Source of the DNA: Limnohabitans sp. Rim28
GTDB lineage: Bacteria; Pseudomonadota; Gammaproteobacteria; Burkholderiales; Burkholderiaceae_C
DNA length: 64,000 nucleotides
Reading direction: 5' to 3'
Assembly (NCBI RefSeq): GCF_000293865.2
Contig: NZ_ALKN02000011.1
Coordinates: 50,427 to 114,426, forward strand
This document shows positions 45,622 through 54,941 of the stretch, piece by piece (positions within the stretch are counted from its first letter, which is position 1; each line of letters begins with the position of its first letter). Under the pieces are notes generated by a model. That model saw only the letters and a list, made by a program, of their open reading frames with translations. It was not told the DNA's origin and ran no database searches. A program made the position numbers and the translations under genes.

Positions 45622-45659
45622 ACCCTCTCGCCTCGCAAGACCCCACCACAAGGACCTTC

Positions 45660-46424
45660 ATGTCTGACATCCTGACCCACACCGATGCGGGGGTGATGAC
45701 CATCACCTTCAACCGCTTGGACAAAAAGAACTCCATCACCTCGGCCATGTACGCCACCATGGCCGACGCCGTGGCCCAAGCCGCGGCCGATGCCAGCGTG
45801 CGTGTGGTGCTGTTTCAAGGCCATGAAAGCATCTTCAGCGCGGGCAACGACATTGGCGACTTTTTGAACCAGCCGCCCACCACGCAAGACTCGCCTGTTT
45901 TCCGTTTCTTGCGCGGCATTGCCACCTTCGAAAAACCGCTGCTCGCCGCCGTGGCCGGGCCTGCGGTGGGCATCGGCACCACCATGCTGTTCCATTGCGA
46001 CCTGGTGTACGCCGGTGACAACGCGGCGTTTTCCATGCCCTTCGTCAACCTGGGGCTGTGCCCCGAAGCGGCGTCCAGCCTGCTGGCGCCGCGCATGTTC
46101 GGCTACCACCGCGCTGCAGAAGCCTTGCTCATGGGCGAGCCCTTTTTTGCCGAAGCCGCGCAAGAAGTCGGCCTGGTCAACCGCGTCGTGCCGCCCACCG
46201 AAGTCAATGGCCATGCCCAAGCTCAAGCGCGCAAACTGGCGGCCAAGCCGCTCAGCTCGCTCATCGCCACCAAGCGCCTCATGAAGGGCAGCAGCCAGCA
46301 AGAAGTGCTGCAAAAGATGGACGAAGAAGGCCAAAGTTTTGGCCGCATGCTGCGCGAGCCCGCCGCCAAAGAAGCCTTTGGCGCCTTCATGGAAAAGCGC
46401 AAACCCGACTTTTCAAAAGTCTGA
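45660..46424 (+). CDS. Enoyl-CoA hydratase/isomerase family protein
   Basis: A 254-residue crotonase-fold enzyme. The oxyanion-hole segments are HESIFSAGNDIGDF and AAVAGPAVGIGTTMLFHCDLVYA, and an acidic catalytic position is present in NLGLCPEAASSLLAP. Only one of the two catalytic Glu residues of classical hydratases is evident, so it could be an isomerase or a hydratase for an unusual acyl-CoA. It completes the small beta-oxidation cluster behind the acyl-CoA dehydrogenase. Confidence 0.88.
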   Translation: MSDILTHTDAGVMTITFNRLDKKNSITSAMYATMADAVAQAAADASVRVVLFQGHESIFSAGNDIGDFLNQPPTTQDSPVFRFLRGIATFEKPLLAAVAGPAVGIGTTMLFHCDLVYAGDNAAFSMPFVNLGLCPEAASSLLAPRMFGYHRAAEALLMGEPFFAEAAQEVGLVNRVVPPTEVNGHAQAQARKLAAKPLSSLIATKRLMKGSSQQEVLQKMDEEGQSFGRMLREPAAKEAFGAFMEKRKPDFSKV

Positions 46425-46461
46425 CGGACACGGCAGGGGGCAGGGAGCGCAGGGGGCCGGC

Positions 46462-47637
46462 TCAGCCCGCTGCGCCCAGGCGCCACAGCGAAGTGACTTC
46501 GGCCGATCGGGCCGCGTACAAAGGGTCGGTGCTGTCTTGCGCTTTGGCGTGCACCGGCTTGGCATCCAGCCGCCCCAGCACCACCAAGCCCGCATCGGCG
46601 ATCCAGCCCAACAGTGCTTCGCGGCTGCGCAGGCCCAGGTGTTCGGCCAGGTCTGACAAAACCAGCCAACCTTCGCCGCCCTCGCACAGGTGCTCATGCA
46701 GGCCCGCCAAAAATCCCTTGAGCATTTGGCTGCCCTCGTCGTACACGGCTTGGTCGAGCAAGCCCACCGGGCGTGCAGGCAACCACGGTGGGTTGCACAC
46801 CACCAAGGCGGCTTGGCCTGTCGGAAATAAGTGGGTCTTAACTAACGACACCTGATTTTGCAGGCCCAAACGCTGCAAATTGTCCCGCGCACAGGCCACA
46901 GCCCGCTCTGACAAGTCAGTACCCACTACCTGCTCAACGCCCCGGCGTGCCAACACGGCCGACAAAACGCCTGTGCCCACGCCCACATCAAAAGCCAGCG
47001 ATTGCGTCCTCAAAGCCTCGGGCAAGGGGGCTTGGGCCACCAAATCCACATACTCGCCCCGCACCGGAGAAAACACCCCGTAATGCGGATAAATGCGCAG
47101 CGCCACGCCCATGCCGGGCACTTCCACGCCGTTTTTGCGCCATTCAAAAGCGCCCACCGCACCTTGCAAACTGCGCAGCGACAGCACCGAGCGCTGGCCC
47201 TGCGCCGGGCCAAAAGCCTGCACACAGGCTTGGCGCACATCGGGGGCGCGGCGCAAAGCCATGCCGTAGTCACCATCCAACTCGACCAGGATCGAGTTGA
47301 GCACCCGGTTGCGCTGCGACTGCGCCAAGCGGTGCGCATGAAAAGCCGCGCCCGGCACCGGGGCAGGGGCCGCATCGCTGGTGGCCTTTTTGGCGCGGGT
47401 CTTTTTGGGTTGGTCCATGCGGCGGGCCATGGCCTGCAGCAACTGCCGCGCGTTTTGAAAGTCGCTGCGCCAGAGCAGGCCCGTGCCCGCACACGCCAGC
47501 CGGTAAGCCGAATCGGCCGTCAGCGTGTCATCGGCCAACACCACCGTCTTGGGCATCACCGCACCCGAATCCATGCGCCACAAAGCCGAACGGGTCTCAC
47601 CTTTTTCCGTCCAACGCAACTCGCTCAGCCCTGTCAT
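46462..47637 (-). CDS. Class I SAM-dependent methyltransferase (N5-glutamine/N6-adenine type motif)
   Basis: A 391-residue protein. The C-terminal half holds a Rossmann methyltransferase domain: SAM motif I AFDVGVGTGVLSAVLARRG, acidic loop VVGTDLSERAVACARDNLQRL and the catalytic VVCNPPWLP (NPPW/Y type used on planar amide or amine groups, as in PrmC and RlmG). The N-terminal 200 residues have a basic Lys/Ala linker (near 78-95) and no fold I recognise. A protein- or RNA-modifying enzyme is likely; the target is unknown. Confidence 0.82.
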   Translation of the reverse strand: MTGLSELRWTEKGETRSALWRMDSGAVMPKTVVLADDTLTADSAYRLACAGTGLLWRSDFQNARQLLQAMARRMDQPKKTRAKKATSDAAPAPVPGAAFHAHRLAQSQRNRVLNSILVELDGDYGMALRRAPDVRQACVQAFGPAQGQRSVLSLRSLQGAVGAFEWRKNGVEVPGMGVALRIYPHYGVFSPVRGEYVDLVAQAPLPEALRTQSLAFDVGVGTGVLSAVLARRGVEQVVGTDLSERAVACARDNLQRLGLQNQVSLVKTHLFPTGQAALVVCNPPWLPARPVGLLDQAVYDEGSQMLKGFLAGLHEHLCEGGEGWLVLSDLAEHLGLRSREALLGWIADAGLVVLGRLDAKPVHAKAQDSTDPLYAARSAEVTSLWRLGAAG

Positions 47638-47730
47638 GCCATACCGCCCGAGGGCGCCTGTTTTAAAAATGAGGCCTGTGGCCCGGTGCGGGACTATAGC
47701 CCGGTCGGGCTGGCCAGCCTGGCCGATGCC

Positions 47731-48708
47731 TCAAGCCTGCCGGGTTTCCCAGCGCCAAGCGTGCTCAATCAAAGTGCGCAGGTCTGAATGTTGGGGCTGC
47801 CAGCCCAGATTCTGGCGAGCCATTGTCGGGTCGGCCACCAGACGTGACGGGTCACCCGGACGCCTTGGGCTGTCCATGACGGCCACAGAGCGACCACTCA
47901 CTTTCTGGGCAGTGTCGATCACTTCCTGCACCGAAAAACCATGCCCGCTGCCCAGGTTGTAAGCTTGGCAATCGGCCCCTTGCCCAGCCATCAGCGACTG
48001 CAAGGCCAGCGCATGAGCGCTGCACAAATCCGTCACATGCACATAGTCACGAATGCAGGTGCCATCGGGCGTGTCGTAATCGCGGCCAAACACCTGCAGA
48101 TGCGGTCTGCGCCCGGCGGCCACTTGCAAAACCAGTGGGATCAAATGCGTCTCAGGGTCGTGCCGCTCGCCCAGCTGGCCCTCGGGGTCAGCGCCAGCCG
48201 CATTGAAGTAACGCAAGCTCACTGACCGAAAACCATAAGCCAGTGCGTAATCGGCCAGCACCTGCTCCACCATCAGCTTGGTGCGGCCATAGGGGTTGAC
48301 GGGCTGCTGCGGGTGTTTTTCGTCGATGGGCGAGTACTGAGGCTCGCCAAAAGTGGCGGCCGTGGATGAAAAAACAAAGCGCTGGATACCGTGGGCCCGC
48401 ATGGCATCGAGCAATCCCAGCGTCTTCACCACATTGTTTTGGTAGTAGAGAGCTGGTTTTTGCACCGACTCGCCCACCTGAATGAAGGATGCAAAGTGCA
48501 TCACCGCATCAAAACCACGCGACAACACCGCATCCAGCACAGCACGGTCGCCCATATCGCCCTGGACAAAATCACCGTACAGCACGGCATCGCGGTGACC
48601 CGAAGACAAATCGTCCAGCGTGGTCACGCGGCAGCCGGTTTGGCCCAGCATTTTCACCATGTGTGAGCCGATAAAGCCCGCACCGCCCACCACCAGAACA
48701 TTCAACAT
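47731..48708 (-). CDS. galE: UDP-glucose 4-epimerase
   Basis: Interconverts UDP-glucose and UDP-galactose, supplying sugars for the surface polysaccharide genes alongside. The 325-residue protein has the NAD motif VLVVGGAGFIGSHMV, FVFSSTAATFGEP and NPYGRTKLMVEQVL (YxxxK), and SLRYFNAAGADPEGQLGE. The ATG at 48708 is preferred over the adjacent upstream TTG. It is divergent from the first glycosyltransferase gene; the 163-base gap should hold both promoters. Confidence 0.93.
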   Translation of the reverse strand: MLNVLVVGGAGFIGSHMVKMLGQTGCRVTTLDDLSSGHRDAVLYGDFVQGDMGDRAVLDAVLSRGFDAVMHFASFIQVGESVQKPALYYQNNVVKTLGLLDAMRAHGIQRFVFSSTAATFGEPQYSPIDEKHPQQPVNPYGRTKLMVEQVLADYALAYGFRSVSLRYFNAAGADPEGQLGERHDPETHLIPLVLQVAAGRRPHLQVFGRDYDTPDGTCIRDYVHVTDLCSAHALALQSLMAGQGADCQAYNLGSGHGFSVQEVIDTAQKVSGRSVAVMDSPRRPGDPSRLVADPTMARQNLGWQPQHSDLRTLIEHAWRWETRQA

Positions 48709-48871
48709 CAACCGTCCCTCTGAAAAAAAGAGCCCTGAACCAAAAACCGAGCCACCCGATCAGTGTGCCAGCAAGCGGCCTCACGCCCTGCACAACCGGC
48801 GCGATGACCACCGCAGCCAGTTGAAACAGCGGGCAACAAAGGCACAATACCCGGTCTTGAACATCCTCACA

Positions 48872-49834
48872 ATGCCCCCTCTTCACATGGTGCCCCACCC
48901 ACCACACGCTGCCAGCCCAGAAAGCCGTGCCGTGCTTTTGGTGCCCATTTGCAACCCGGGCCAGGCTTGGGGCGAATTTCTTTCGGCCCTTCAGCAGCAA
49001 GACGTTCCACCGCACCAAGTCATTGTTCTCGATTCCGAATCGACCGACGGCAGTGCCCAAGCTGCCCAAGCTTTGGGTTACACCGTACAACCCGTGCAGC
49101 GCAGCCGCTTCAGTCACGGCGGTACGCGCCAAGCGGGGATCGATCAACTCAGCTGGGGCGCAGAGTTTGCCATTTTTCTCACGCAAGACGCCATCTTGGC
49201 CCGCCCCGATGCCTTGCACCAACTGCTGAAGGCCTTTGACGATCCGCAAGTTGCCGCCACCTACGGCCGTCAACTCCCTCACGCCAACGCAACGCCGATT
49301 GCGGCACACGCTCGCCTTTTCAACTACCCTGCGCAAAGCCACACGGTCACCCTGCAAGACAAAGCCGCAAAAGGCATCAAAACCTGTTTTTTATCCAACT
49401 CGTTTGCGGCCTACCGCCTCTCGGCCCTGCGCGAAGTGGGCGGCTTTGCCCCTGACCTCATCTTGGGTGAGGACATGCATTTGGCCGCCCGCCTGCTGAT
49501 GGCTGGGGGCGCCATCCGATACCAAGCCAGCGCCCACGTTTATCATTCACATAATTACGCGCTGCGTGAAGAACTGGCCCGCTACTTCGATACGGGGGTT
49601 TTGCATGCCCGGCAAAGCTGGCTCATGGACACCTTTGGCAGCGCGGGCAATGAGGGCCTGAAATTCATGACATCTGAGATGAGACATCTCTGGGCACAAG
49701 CACCACAACATCTGCCTTTGGCACTGCTGCGCAACCTGGTTAAAGCCGCAGGTTTCAAGCTGGGACACTGGAGCCCATTCATGCCCCGGGCGATCAACCA
49801 AGGCCTGTCCATGCACAAGGGGTATTGGGCTTGA
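48872..49834 (+). CDS. GT2 family glycosyltransferase (rhamnosyltransferase-like)
   Basis: A 320-residue GT-A fold enzyme. VLLVPICNPGQAWGEFLSALQQQDVPPHQVIVLDSESTDGSAQ is the GT2 nucleotide-sugar entry, and RFSHGGTRQAGIDQ followed by FLTQDAIL is the pattern typical of O-antigen rhamnosyltransferases. The final third has GEDMHLAARLLMAGG (acceptor-side ED motif). It is first in a run of polysaccharide genes, 23 bases before the initiating transferase. A second ATG five codons later is also possible. dTDP-rhamnose would come from the rfbB/rfbD enzymes encoded in this window. Confidence 0.85.
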   Translation: MPPLHMVPHPPHAASPESRAVLLVPICNPGQAWGEFLSALQQQDVPPHQVIVLDSESTDGSAQAAQALGYTVQPVQRSRFSHGGTRQAGIDQLSWGAEFAIFLTQDAILARPDALHQLLKAFDDPQVAATYGRQLPHANATPIAAHARLFNYPAQSHTVTLQDKAAKGIKTCFLSNSFAAYRLSALREVGGFAPDLILGEDMHLAARLLMAGGAIRYQASAHVYHSHNYALREELARYFDTGVLHARQSWLMDTFGSAGNEGLKFMTSEMRHLWAQAPQHLPLALLRNLVKAAGFKLGHWSPFMPRAINQGLSMHKGYWA

Positions 49835-49857
49835 AGCAAGACTTCGCCCCAGTCCAA

Positions 49858-51309
49858 ATGCCGACCAAAGTGTCAGAGCTCACGCATTTGCAGGTTCGAC
49901 TGACCAAATTGGCCATCATGGTGGGCGACTTGGTGGCCATGGCTTTGGCCTTTGGGGTGTCACTGCTGTTATGTGCTGGGCTCATCACCGGCTCGGTGGT
50001 CAACACATCCGCTTGGCTGTCTGGGCAAGACCTTGAGCGGTTTCTGGCCTGGGCGGTCACGGCGCTGTTGGGCCTGGTGCTGCTTCTCATGAGCTACCAG
50101 CATTACAGCGACCGCAAACCGTTTTGGGACGAACTTGGCGACTTCATTCGATTGACGGGCTTGCTGGCGCTGCTTGATATCGCCATTGTCGCTACCGCCC
50201 AATGGAATGCATCGCGCCTTTGGTGGATGGTTTCTTGGACCTTGGTCTTGATCGCCCTCATTTTTGGGCGAATGCTCACACGCGCAGTGCTGCGGCAACT
50301 CGGTCTATGGGAGCGCCCCACCATCATCATTGGCATTGGGCCCAATGCGGCAGACGCTGCTCAGGCGCTGCGCAGCCAGCCCGAAATGGGTTTGCGTGTG
50401 CATTGCTTTGTAGATGCTGGTGGCGCTGACAACAGCATCGATGAACAAACCCACCCCCGTCAATCGCTGGCCAAAATGTCCCGCATTGCCAAACAGCCAG
50501 GGGTCCAGTGGGTCATAGCGCTTGAGCACGCCCAATCCGATCAGCGCGAGTACTGGCTCAGGCAACTGGCCCAATGGGGTGTGCCAGACATCAGCGTCAT
50601 CCCAGCCATGCGCGGCGTTCCCTTGCACGGCACAGACATGTCGCACTTTTTCTCGCACGAAGTGGCACTGCTGCGCATGCGCAACAACCTGCGGCGCTGG
50701 CCCGCTCGCCTGACCAAACGCGTCTTTGACACCGCGACGGCGCTGATCTTGCTCGCCTTGCTCAGTCCCGTGATGCTGACCATCGCCTACTTGATACGTC
50801 GGGATGGTGGTCCTGCCTTGTTCGCCCATCCCCGAATAGGGAAAAAATCCAGGGTCTTCAAGTGCTTCAAATTTCGCACCATGGTGGTCGATGCTGAAAA
50901 ACAGCTCGAAAAACTTTTGCAGCAAAAACCTGAACTTCGCAAGCAATGGCTGGCCGAGCGCAAACTCCAAGCTGATCCAAGAGTCAACGCCTTTGGTCAT
51001 TTTTTACGTCGTACCAGCCTCGATGAGTTACCCCAACTGCTCAATGTGGTGCTCGGCGAAATGAGCTTGGTCGGCCCACGGCCCGTGGTGCGCACTGAAT
51101 TGCGGCGTTTTGGCTCTGACGTGGGTTACTACCTGTTGGTCAGGCCCGGCATGACGGGCTTGTGGCAAATCAGTGGCCGCTCCGACATTGATTACGACAA
51201 GCGCGTGTACCTTGACGCTTGGTACGTCAAAAACTGGTCATTTTGGTACGACCTCATCATTCTGCTCAAAACCATCAAAGTGGTCGTCAAACGCGAAGGT
51301 GCGTACTGA
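49858..51309 (+). CDS. wbaP: Undecaprenyl-phosphate hexose phosphotransferase (WbaP-like)
   Basis: Initiating enzyme that moves a hexose-1-phosphate from a UDP-sugar to undecaprenyl phosphate. The 483-residue protein has an N-terminal membrane region of about four helices, a soluble Rossmann-like middle domain and the C-terminal bacterial sugar transferase domain. The latter shows KRVFDTATALILLALLSP, GKKSRVFKCFKFRTM, LRRTSLDELPQLLNVVLGEMSLVGPRP and LVRPGMTGLWQISGRSDIDYDKRVYLDAWYVKNWS. This fits galactose- or glucose-1-phosphate transferases, consistent with galE nearby. I chose the first ATG; an upstream TTG would overlap the preceding gene. Confidence 0.92.
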   Translation: MPTKVSELTHLQVRLTKLAIMVGDLVAMALAFGVSLLLCAGLITGSVVNTSAWLSGQDLERFLAWAVTALLGLVLLLMSYQHYSDRKPFWDELGDFIRLTGLLALLDIAIVATAQWNASRLWWMVSWTLVLIALIFGRMLTRAVLRQLGLWERPTIIIGIGPNAADAAQALRSQPEMGLRVHCFVDAGGADNSIDEQTHPRQSLAKMSRIAKQPGVQWVIALEHAQSDQREYWLRQLAQWGVPDISVIPAMRGVPLHGTDMSHFFSHEVALLRMRNNLRRWPARLTKRVFDTATALILLALLSPVMLTIAYLIRRDGGPALFAHPRIGKKSRVFKCFKFRTMVVDAEKQLEKLLQQKPELRKQWLAERKLQADPRVNAFGHFLRRTSLDELPQLLNVVLGEMSLVGPRPVVRTELRRFGSDVGYYLLVRPGMTGLWQISGRSDIDYDKRVYLDAWYVKNWSFWYDLIILLKTIKVVVKREGAY

Positions 51310-51317
51310 TCAAAAGA

Positions 51318-54092
51318 TCATGGGGTTGACAGTGACTGGGTTCGGCTTTTTTCTGCGGGCCTGAAATCGGGGTGGGCCAGTGACAAATTTGGCGAGAAAA
51401 ATCGATCGTTTTGGAGCCGATCGCCCCAGCGCTCGTGCATGAATTTTTCCTCAGTCATAAAACGATCGCGTTGCGCAGCCGACAAATCATCGCCCCGGCT
51501 GGCCGATTCGTGGTGAATCATTTCGGCATACGGCGTCAGTATGCAAGCCAAACCAGCCTCATGCAGCCGCAAGCAGAAATCCACATCGTTGAAGGCCACG
51601 GCAATTGACTCATCCAAGCCACCGACTTGCAGGTAGTGGTTTTTACGGATCAGCATACAGGCTGCCGTGACCGCCATCAAGCGGTGGTGCAGGGCGATCC
51701 TTCCAAAATACCCGACTTGCCCCCTTGCCAAACCAACATGCGCATGGCCAGCCACACCGCCCATGCCAATGACCACGCCTGCATGCTGCAGCCCGTCATG
51801 CGCGTTTGGGTACCACAACTTGGCGCCCACAGCCCCGATACCGGGGAGGGCGGCAAAAGAAAGCATTTCTTCCAGCCAATCGCCTGTCACGATCTCAATA
51901 TCGTTGTTCAACAGGCACAAAAAGTCTCCTTGCGCTTGTGATGCAGCCAGGTTGTTCAAAGCTGAAAAGTTGAATGGCCTTGAATCTCGGATCACCTTGA
52001 TCCCCTGCTGCACCAAACCGTCGAGGTAAATCAGGCTGTCCGATTCTGAACTTCCATTGTCAACCACCACAATTTCATAATGAGGGTAGGCCGTCCTGCC
52101 TTGAATGGACTCGATGCATGTTCTCAGCAATTCAACACGGTCGCGTGTTGGAATCAAAATGCTCACCAAGGGCAATGGGTCAGGTAACTTTGGCCGAACC
52201 CTGTTCATGTTGGGAATGGCTGGCGCAGGTTCCACATCGGCTGAAATCCCAACCCGTGCCAGGTGCTCGCACAATGCCCGCCGACTGGCCGAATCCGCAT
52301 AAGGTTTTTGATCGGGTGCCAGAGCAGTGCTGCCAAAGATTGCACGCCAATGGTAGAGAACATGCGGCACGTGAACGACCTGATGTGGTCTGCAACGTTC
52401 AATCACGCGCAAAGCCAAGTCGTAGTCTTGGGAGCCTTCAAATCCCAATCTGAAACCGTTGATTTCCACCAGCGCGTCACGCCTGTAGCAGCCAAGATGG
52501 CTGATCATATTTTGTGCCCACATCAACTCGCGGTTGAACTCGCCCTTGAAATAGGGCCCGAATCGCAAGCCGTGGGCATCGATCTTGTCTTCATCGCTGT
52601 AAATGATTTGAGCATCAGGGTGTGACTGAAGAGCCTCGATGACATGAAACAAAGCCAATGGGTGCAAACGGTCATCGTGGTCAAGCAGCGCAACCCACTC
52701 TCCCTTGGCACTCTCCAGCGCTGAATTGCTGCTGGCCGAAATGTGGCCATTTTTTTCGCGGAAAGTCACCACCACGCGCGCGTCTTTCAGGGCGAGTTCA
52801 CGCAAATAACCTGCAACTTCCGGATCGGTGGATGCATCGTCGGCAATGCACAACTCCCAGTGTGGGTAGATCTGGGCCTGAACACTCTCAACGGCCTCCT
52901 TCAGATAATTTAGGGGCGAATTGTAAGTGGGTACTAACACACTCACCAGTGGCTGGTGCGGCCAGTTTTGGATACGTTCGCCCATCTTTTTCCGGTCAGC
53001 TTCAGAAGGCTCGTTTTGTGCGATCCACTGCAAATAAGAAGCGCCCTGATCCAACTCAGACTCTAGGCGTCTCAAAAGACCGCGTACGCCTTGCTTGCGC
53101 AAAAGGGAGGGTAATTTGTGCAGCGAAGACAATGCGGTCACCATCACGCGGCCCGTTGACTGGCCCGCCTGAATCCATTGTTGCACCCTGTGAAGACTTT
53201 TCCGTAAAGGGGCCGTTAACCGCCAACTGCGGCTGTTAAAGATTTCATCAAGCGCTTGGGCATGGGCTGTCGCAAGGACTTCTTGCTTTCTGGTGAGGGC
53301 CTGCACATTGTGGTTGAGTTGCAAGGCCTCGGCTTGGCTCGCTTTCAAGATGGTGGATAAATCTTCATGCTGCCAAACGCGCGACATCAAAACCGACATC
53401 TGAGCTTCTGTCCAAAGGTTGCGCCATTTTTTGTAGATTTTTTGGGCAGCCGCTCCGTAAAACATGGCCTGTCCGTGCACACCCGAGCTGTCGTGAATCC
53501 GATAAAAAGCCGACACCACAGGCACATACAAAAATGGGGTGTGCCGAGCCGCTTGCAGCCAAAAATCCCAATCCTCGTAAAGGTCCAGTTGTTCGTCAAA
53601 ACGGCAACCGAGCTCGCGCAGTCGCAACGAAAACAGCACGCTGTGCAGCGGCATCCAATTGCCAGTCAGCAAGCGCAATTCATCAAACGGCAATCCCATC
53701 ACCGCGCAATCGCTGTCAGCCTTACCCGCTTCCACCACTTGGGTGCGGCTGTACGCCACGGCCATGTCAGGTGATTCTTGCAGCGACTTGACCAGGGTGC
53801 TGATGTGATCGGGACCTATCCAGTCATCGTCATCCAAGAATAGCGCGTATGTCCCTTGTGCCAAGTCCAGTGCCTTGTTTGCCGCTGCCGAACGGTGCAA
53901 AGCAAGCTCGGTGGTCACCAGCCGTACCCTGCCCAGGCCATCCGCCCCAACTAGTGGCAAATGACCAGGGACTGCTGCCACCACAAGTACCTCAATGTTC
54001 GGATAAGTTTGTTTGGCAACAGAGGCCAAAGTCTCAGTCAGAGTATTTCGGTCAATACTGCGAATGAGCAAGGAAACAAGTGGGTACGTCAT
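51318..54092 (-). CDS. Three-domain GT2 glycosyltransferase
   Basis: A 924-residue protein with three GT-A domains in one chain. Domain 1 spans about 4-230 with the DDDD metal motif at 87-90, domain 2 about 381-610 with DHDD at 471-474, and domain 3 about 641-880 with LLNND at 727-731. Between domains 1 and 2 lies a helical linker (about 245-345) with the SRSWRLTAPLR motif common in O-antigen and rhamnan glycosyltransferases. Domain 1 ends in EDWDFWLQAARH, domain 2 has GSQDYDLALRV and domain 3 NDVDFCLRLHE, all acceptor-side acidic motifs. Multi-domain transferases of this kind build repeating glycans processively. It is divergent from the ABC exporter (24 bases), so a shared promoter region is likely. 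Confidence 0.88.
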   Translation of the reverse strand: MTYPLVSLLIRSIDRNTLTETLASVAKQTYPNIEVLVVAAVPGHLPLVGADGLGRVRLVTTELALHRSAAANKALDLAQGTYALFLDDDDWIGPDHISTLVKSLQESPDMAVAYSRTQVVEAGKADSDCAVMGLPFDELRLLTGNWMPLHSVLFSLRLRELGCRFDEQLDLYEDWDFWLQAARHTPFLYVPVVSAFYRIHDSSGVHGQAMFYGAAAQKIYKKWRNLWTEAQMSVLMSRVWQHEDLSTILKASQAEALQLNHNVQALTRKQEVLATAHAQALDEIFNSRSWRLTAPLRKSLHRVQQWIQAGQSTGRVMVTALSSLHKLPSLLRKQGVRGLLRRLESELDQGASYLQWIAQNEPSEADRKKMGERIQNWPHQPLVSVLVPTYNSPLNYLKEAVESVQAQIYPHWELCIADDASTDPEVAGYLRELALKDARVVVTFREKNGHISASSNSALESAKGEWVALLDHDDRLHPLALFHVIEALQSHPDAQIIYSDEDKIDAHGLRFGPYFKGEFNRELMWAQNMISHLGCYRRDALVEINGFRLGFEGSQDYDLALRVIERCRPHQVVHVPHVLYHWRAIFGSTALAPDQKPYADSASRRALCEHLARVGISADVEPAPAIPNMNRVRPKLPDPLPLVSILIPTRDRVELLRTCIESIQGRTAYPHYEIVVVDNGSSESDSLIYLDGLVQQGIKVIRDSRPFNFSALNNLAASQAQGDFLCLLNNDIEIVTGDWLEEMLSFAALPGIGAVGAKLWYPNAHDGLQHAGVVIGMGGVAGHAHVGLARGQVGYFGRIALHHRLMAVTAACMLIRKNHYLQVGGLDESIAVAFNDVDFCLRLHEAGLACILTPYAEMIHHESASRGDDLSAAQRDRFMTEEKFMHERWGDRLQNDRFFSPNLSLAHPDFRPAEKSRTQSLSTP

Positions 54093-54116
54093 AACGCCTT
54101 ATCATACAATTCGGGC

Positions 54117-54941
54117 ATGTCAGCCACCTCGATAGCAGAGCCCGTTCAAGCACAACAACAAAGCCTGCGCTACTTCGGTTGGCTCTCGTTTCAGCTGGCT
54201 CGCAGAGACATCGAAGTTCGTTACCGCGGCACCAGCTTGGGCTGGTTGTGGGCCTTTTTGGCGCCCTTGCTCATGCTCGGTGTTTACACGCTGGCCTTCA
54301 AATACATTTTCAAAGTCCGTTGGCCTGGCGCTGGCGACAGCCCCATCGACTTTGCACTCCACCTTTTTGCCGGTTTGCTCATCTTTCAGGCCATGGCCGA
54401 ATGCTGGGGGCGCTCATCGCGTCTCATCATTGAGCAACCGCATTTGGTCAAAAAAGTCGTGTTTCCTCTGGCCTTGTTGCCGTGGGCGCCGGTTGTCAAC
54501 GCCCTTTTTCATGCAGGCATCTCCATGCTGCTCTTGCTCACGGTGGCCGCCTTCTGGGGTGTTCAACCCCAATGGCAGTGGCTTTTGCTGCCCTTATTGC
54601 TCTTGCCCATGGCGCTCTTGTTCTGGGGCGTTTGCTTGCTTTTAGCATCCTTGGGTGTCTTCATGCGCGACCTGCCCCAGGTGGTCACGCTCATCATCGG
54701 CCTGCTGCAATTTCTCAGTCCAGTTTTTTACCCGGTCTCAGCACTGCCGCCTTTGGTGCAAACCATCATCGGCTGGAACCCATTGACCGTTTGGATAGAG
54801 CAAGTCCGTTCTTGGGTCTTTGGTGGACACCAGCCCAGCTTGCTCATGTGGGGCCAATCCCTGTTGGTCAGTCTCTTGATGGCACTGCTGGGTTATGCCC
54901 TGTACCGCCGAGTTCGTGCAGGATTCGCTGATGTCATTTGA
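54117..54941 (+). CDS. wzm: Polysaccharide ABC exporter permease (Wzm)
   Basis: A 274-residue ABC-2 type permease with six membrane helices. The family entry FQLARRDIEVRYRGTSLGWLWAFLAPLLMLGVYTLAFKYIFKVRW is diagnostic, as is the late QFLSPVFYPVSALPPLVQTIIGWNPLTVWIEQVRSWVF. It exports a lipid-linked glycan across the inner membrane with the Wzt ATPase encoded next, whose start overlaps its end by 11 bases. Start ATG chosen so that the cytoplasmic N-terminal tail is about 25 residues. Confidence 0.92.
   Translation: MSATSIAEPVQAQQQSLRYFGWLSFQLARRDIEVRYRGTSLGWLWAFLAPLLMLGVYTLAFKYIFKVRWPGAGDSPIDFALHLFAGLLIFQAMAECWGRSSRLIIEQPHLVKKVVFPLALLPWAPVVNALFHAGISMLLLLTVAAFWGVQPQWQWLLLPLLLLPMALLFWGVCLLLASLGVFMRDLPQVVTLIIGLLQFLSPVFYPVSALPPLVQTIIGWNPLTVWIEQVRSWVFGGHQPSLLMWGQSLLVSLLMALLGYALYRRVRAGFADVI

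Noticed and set aside
51305..51320. Small inverted repeat TGATCAAAAGATCA between two convergent genes
   Set aside because: Only a 5-bp stem, no T-run, and it overlaps the stop codon of the transferase gene; too weak for a terminator call.
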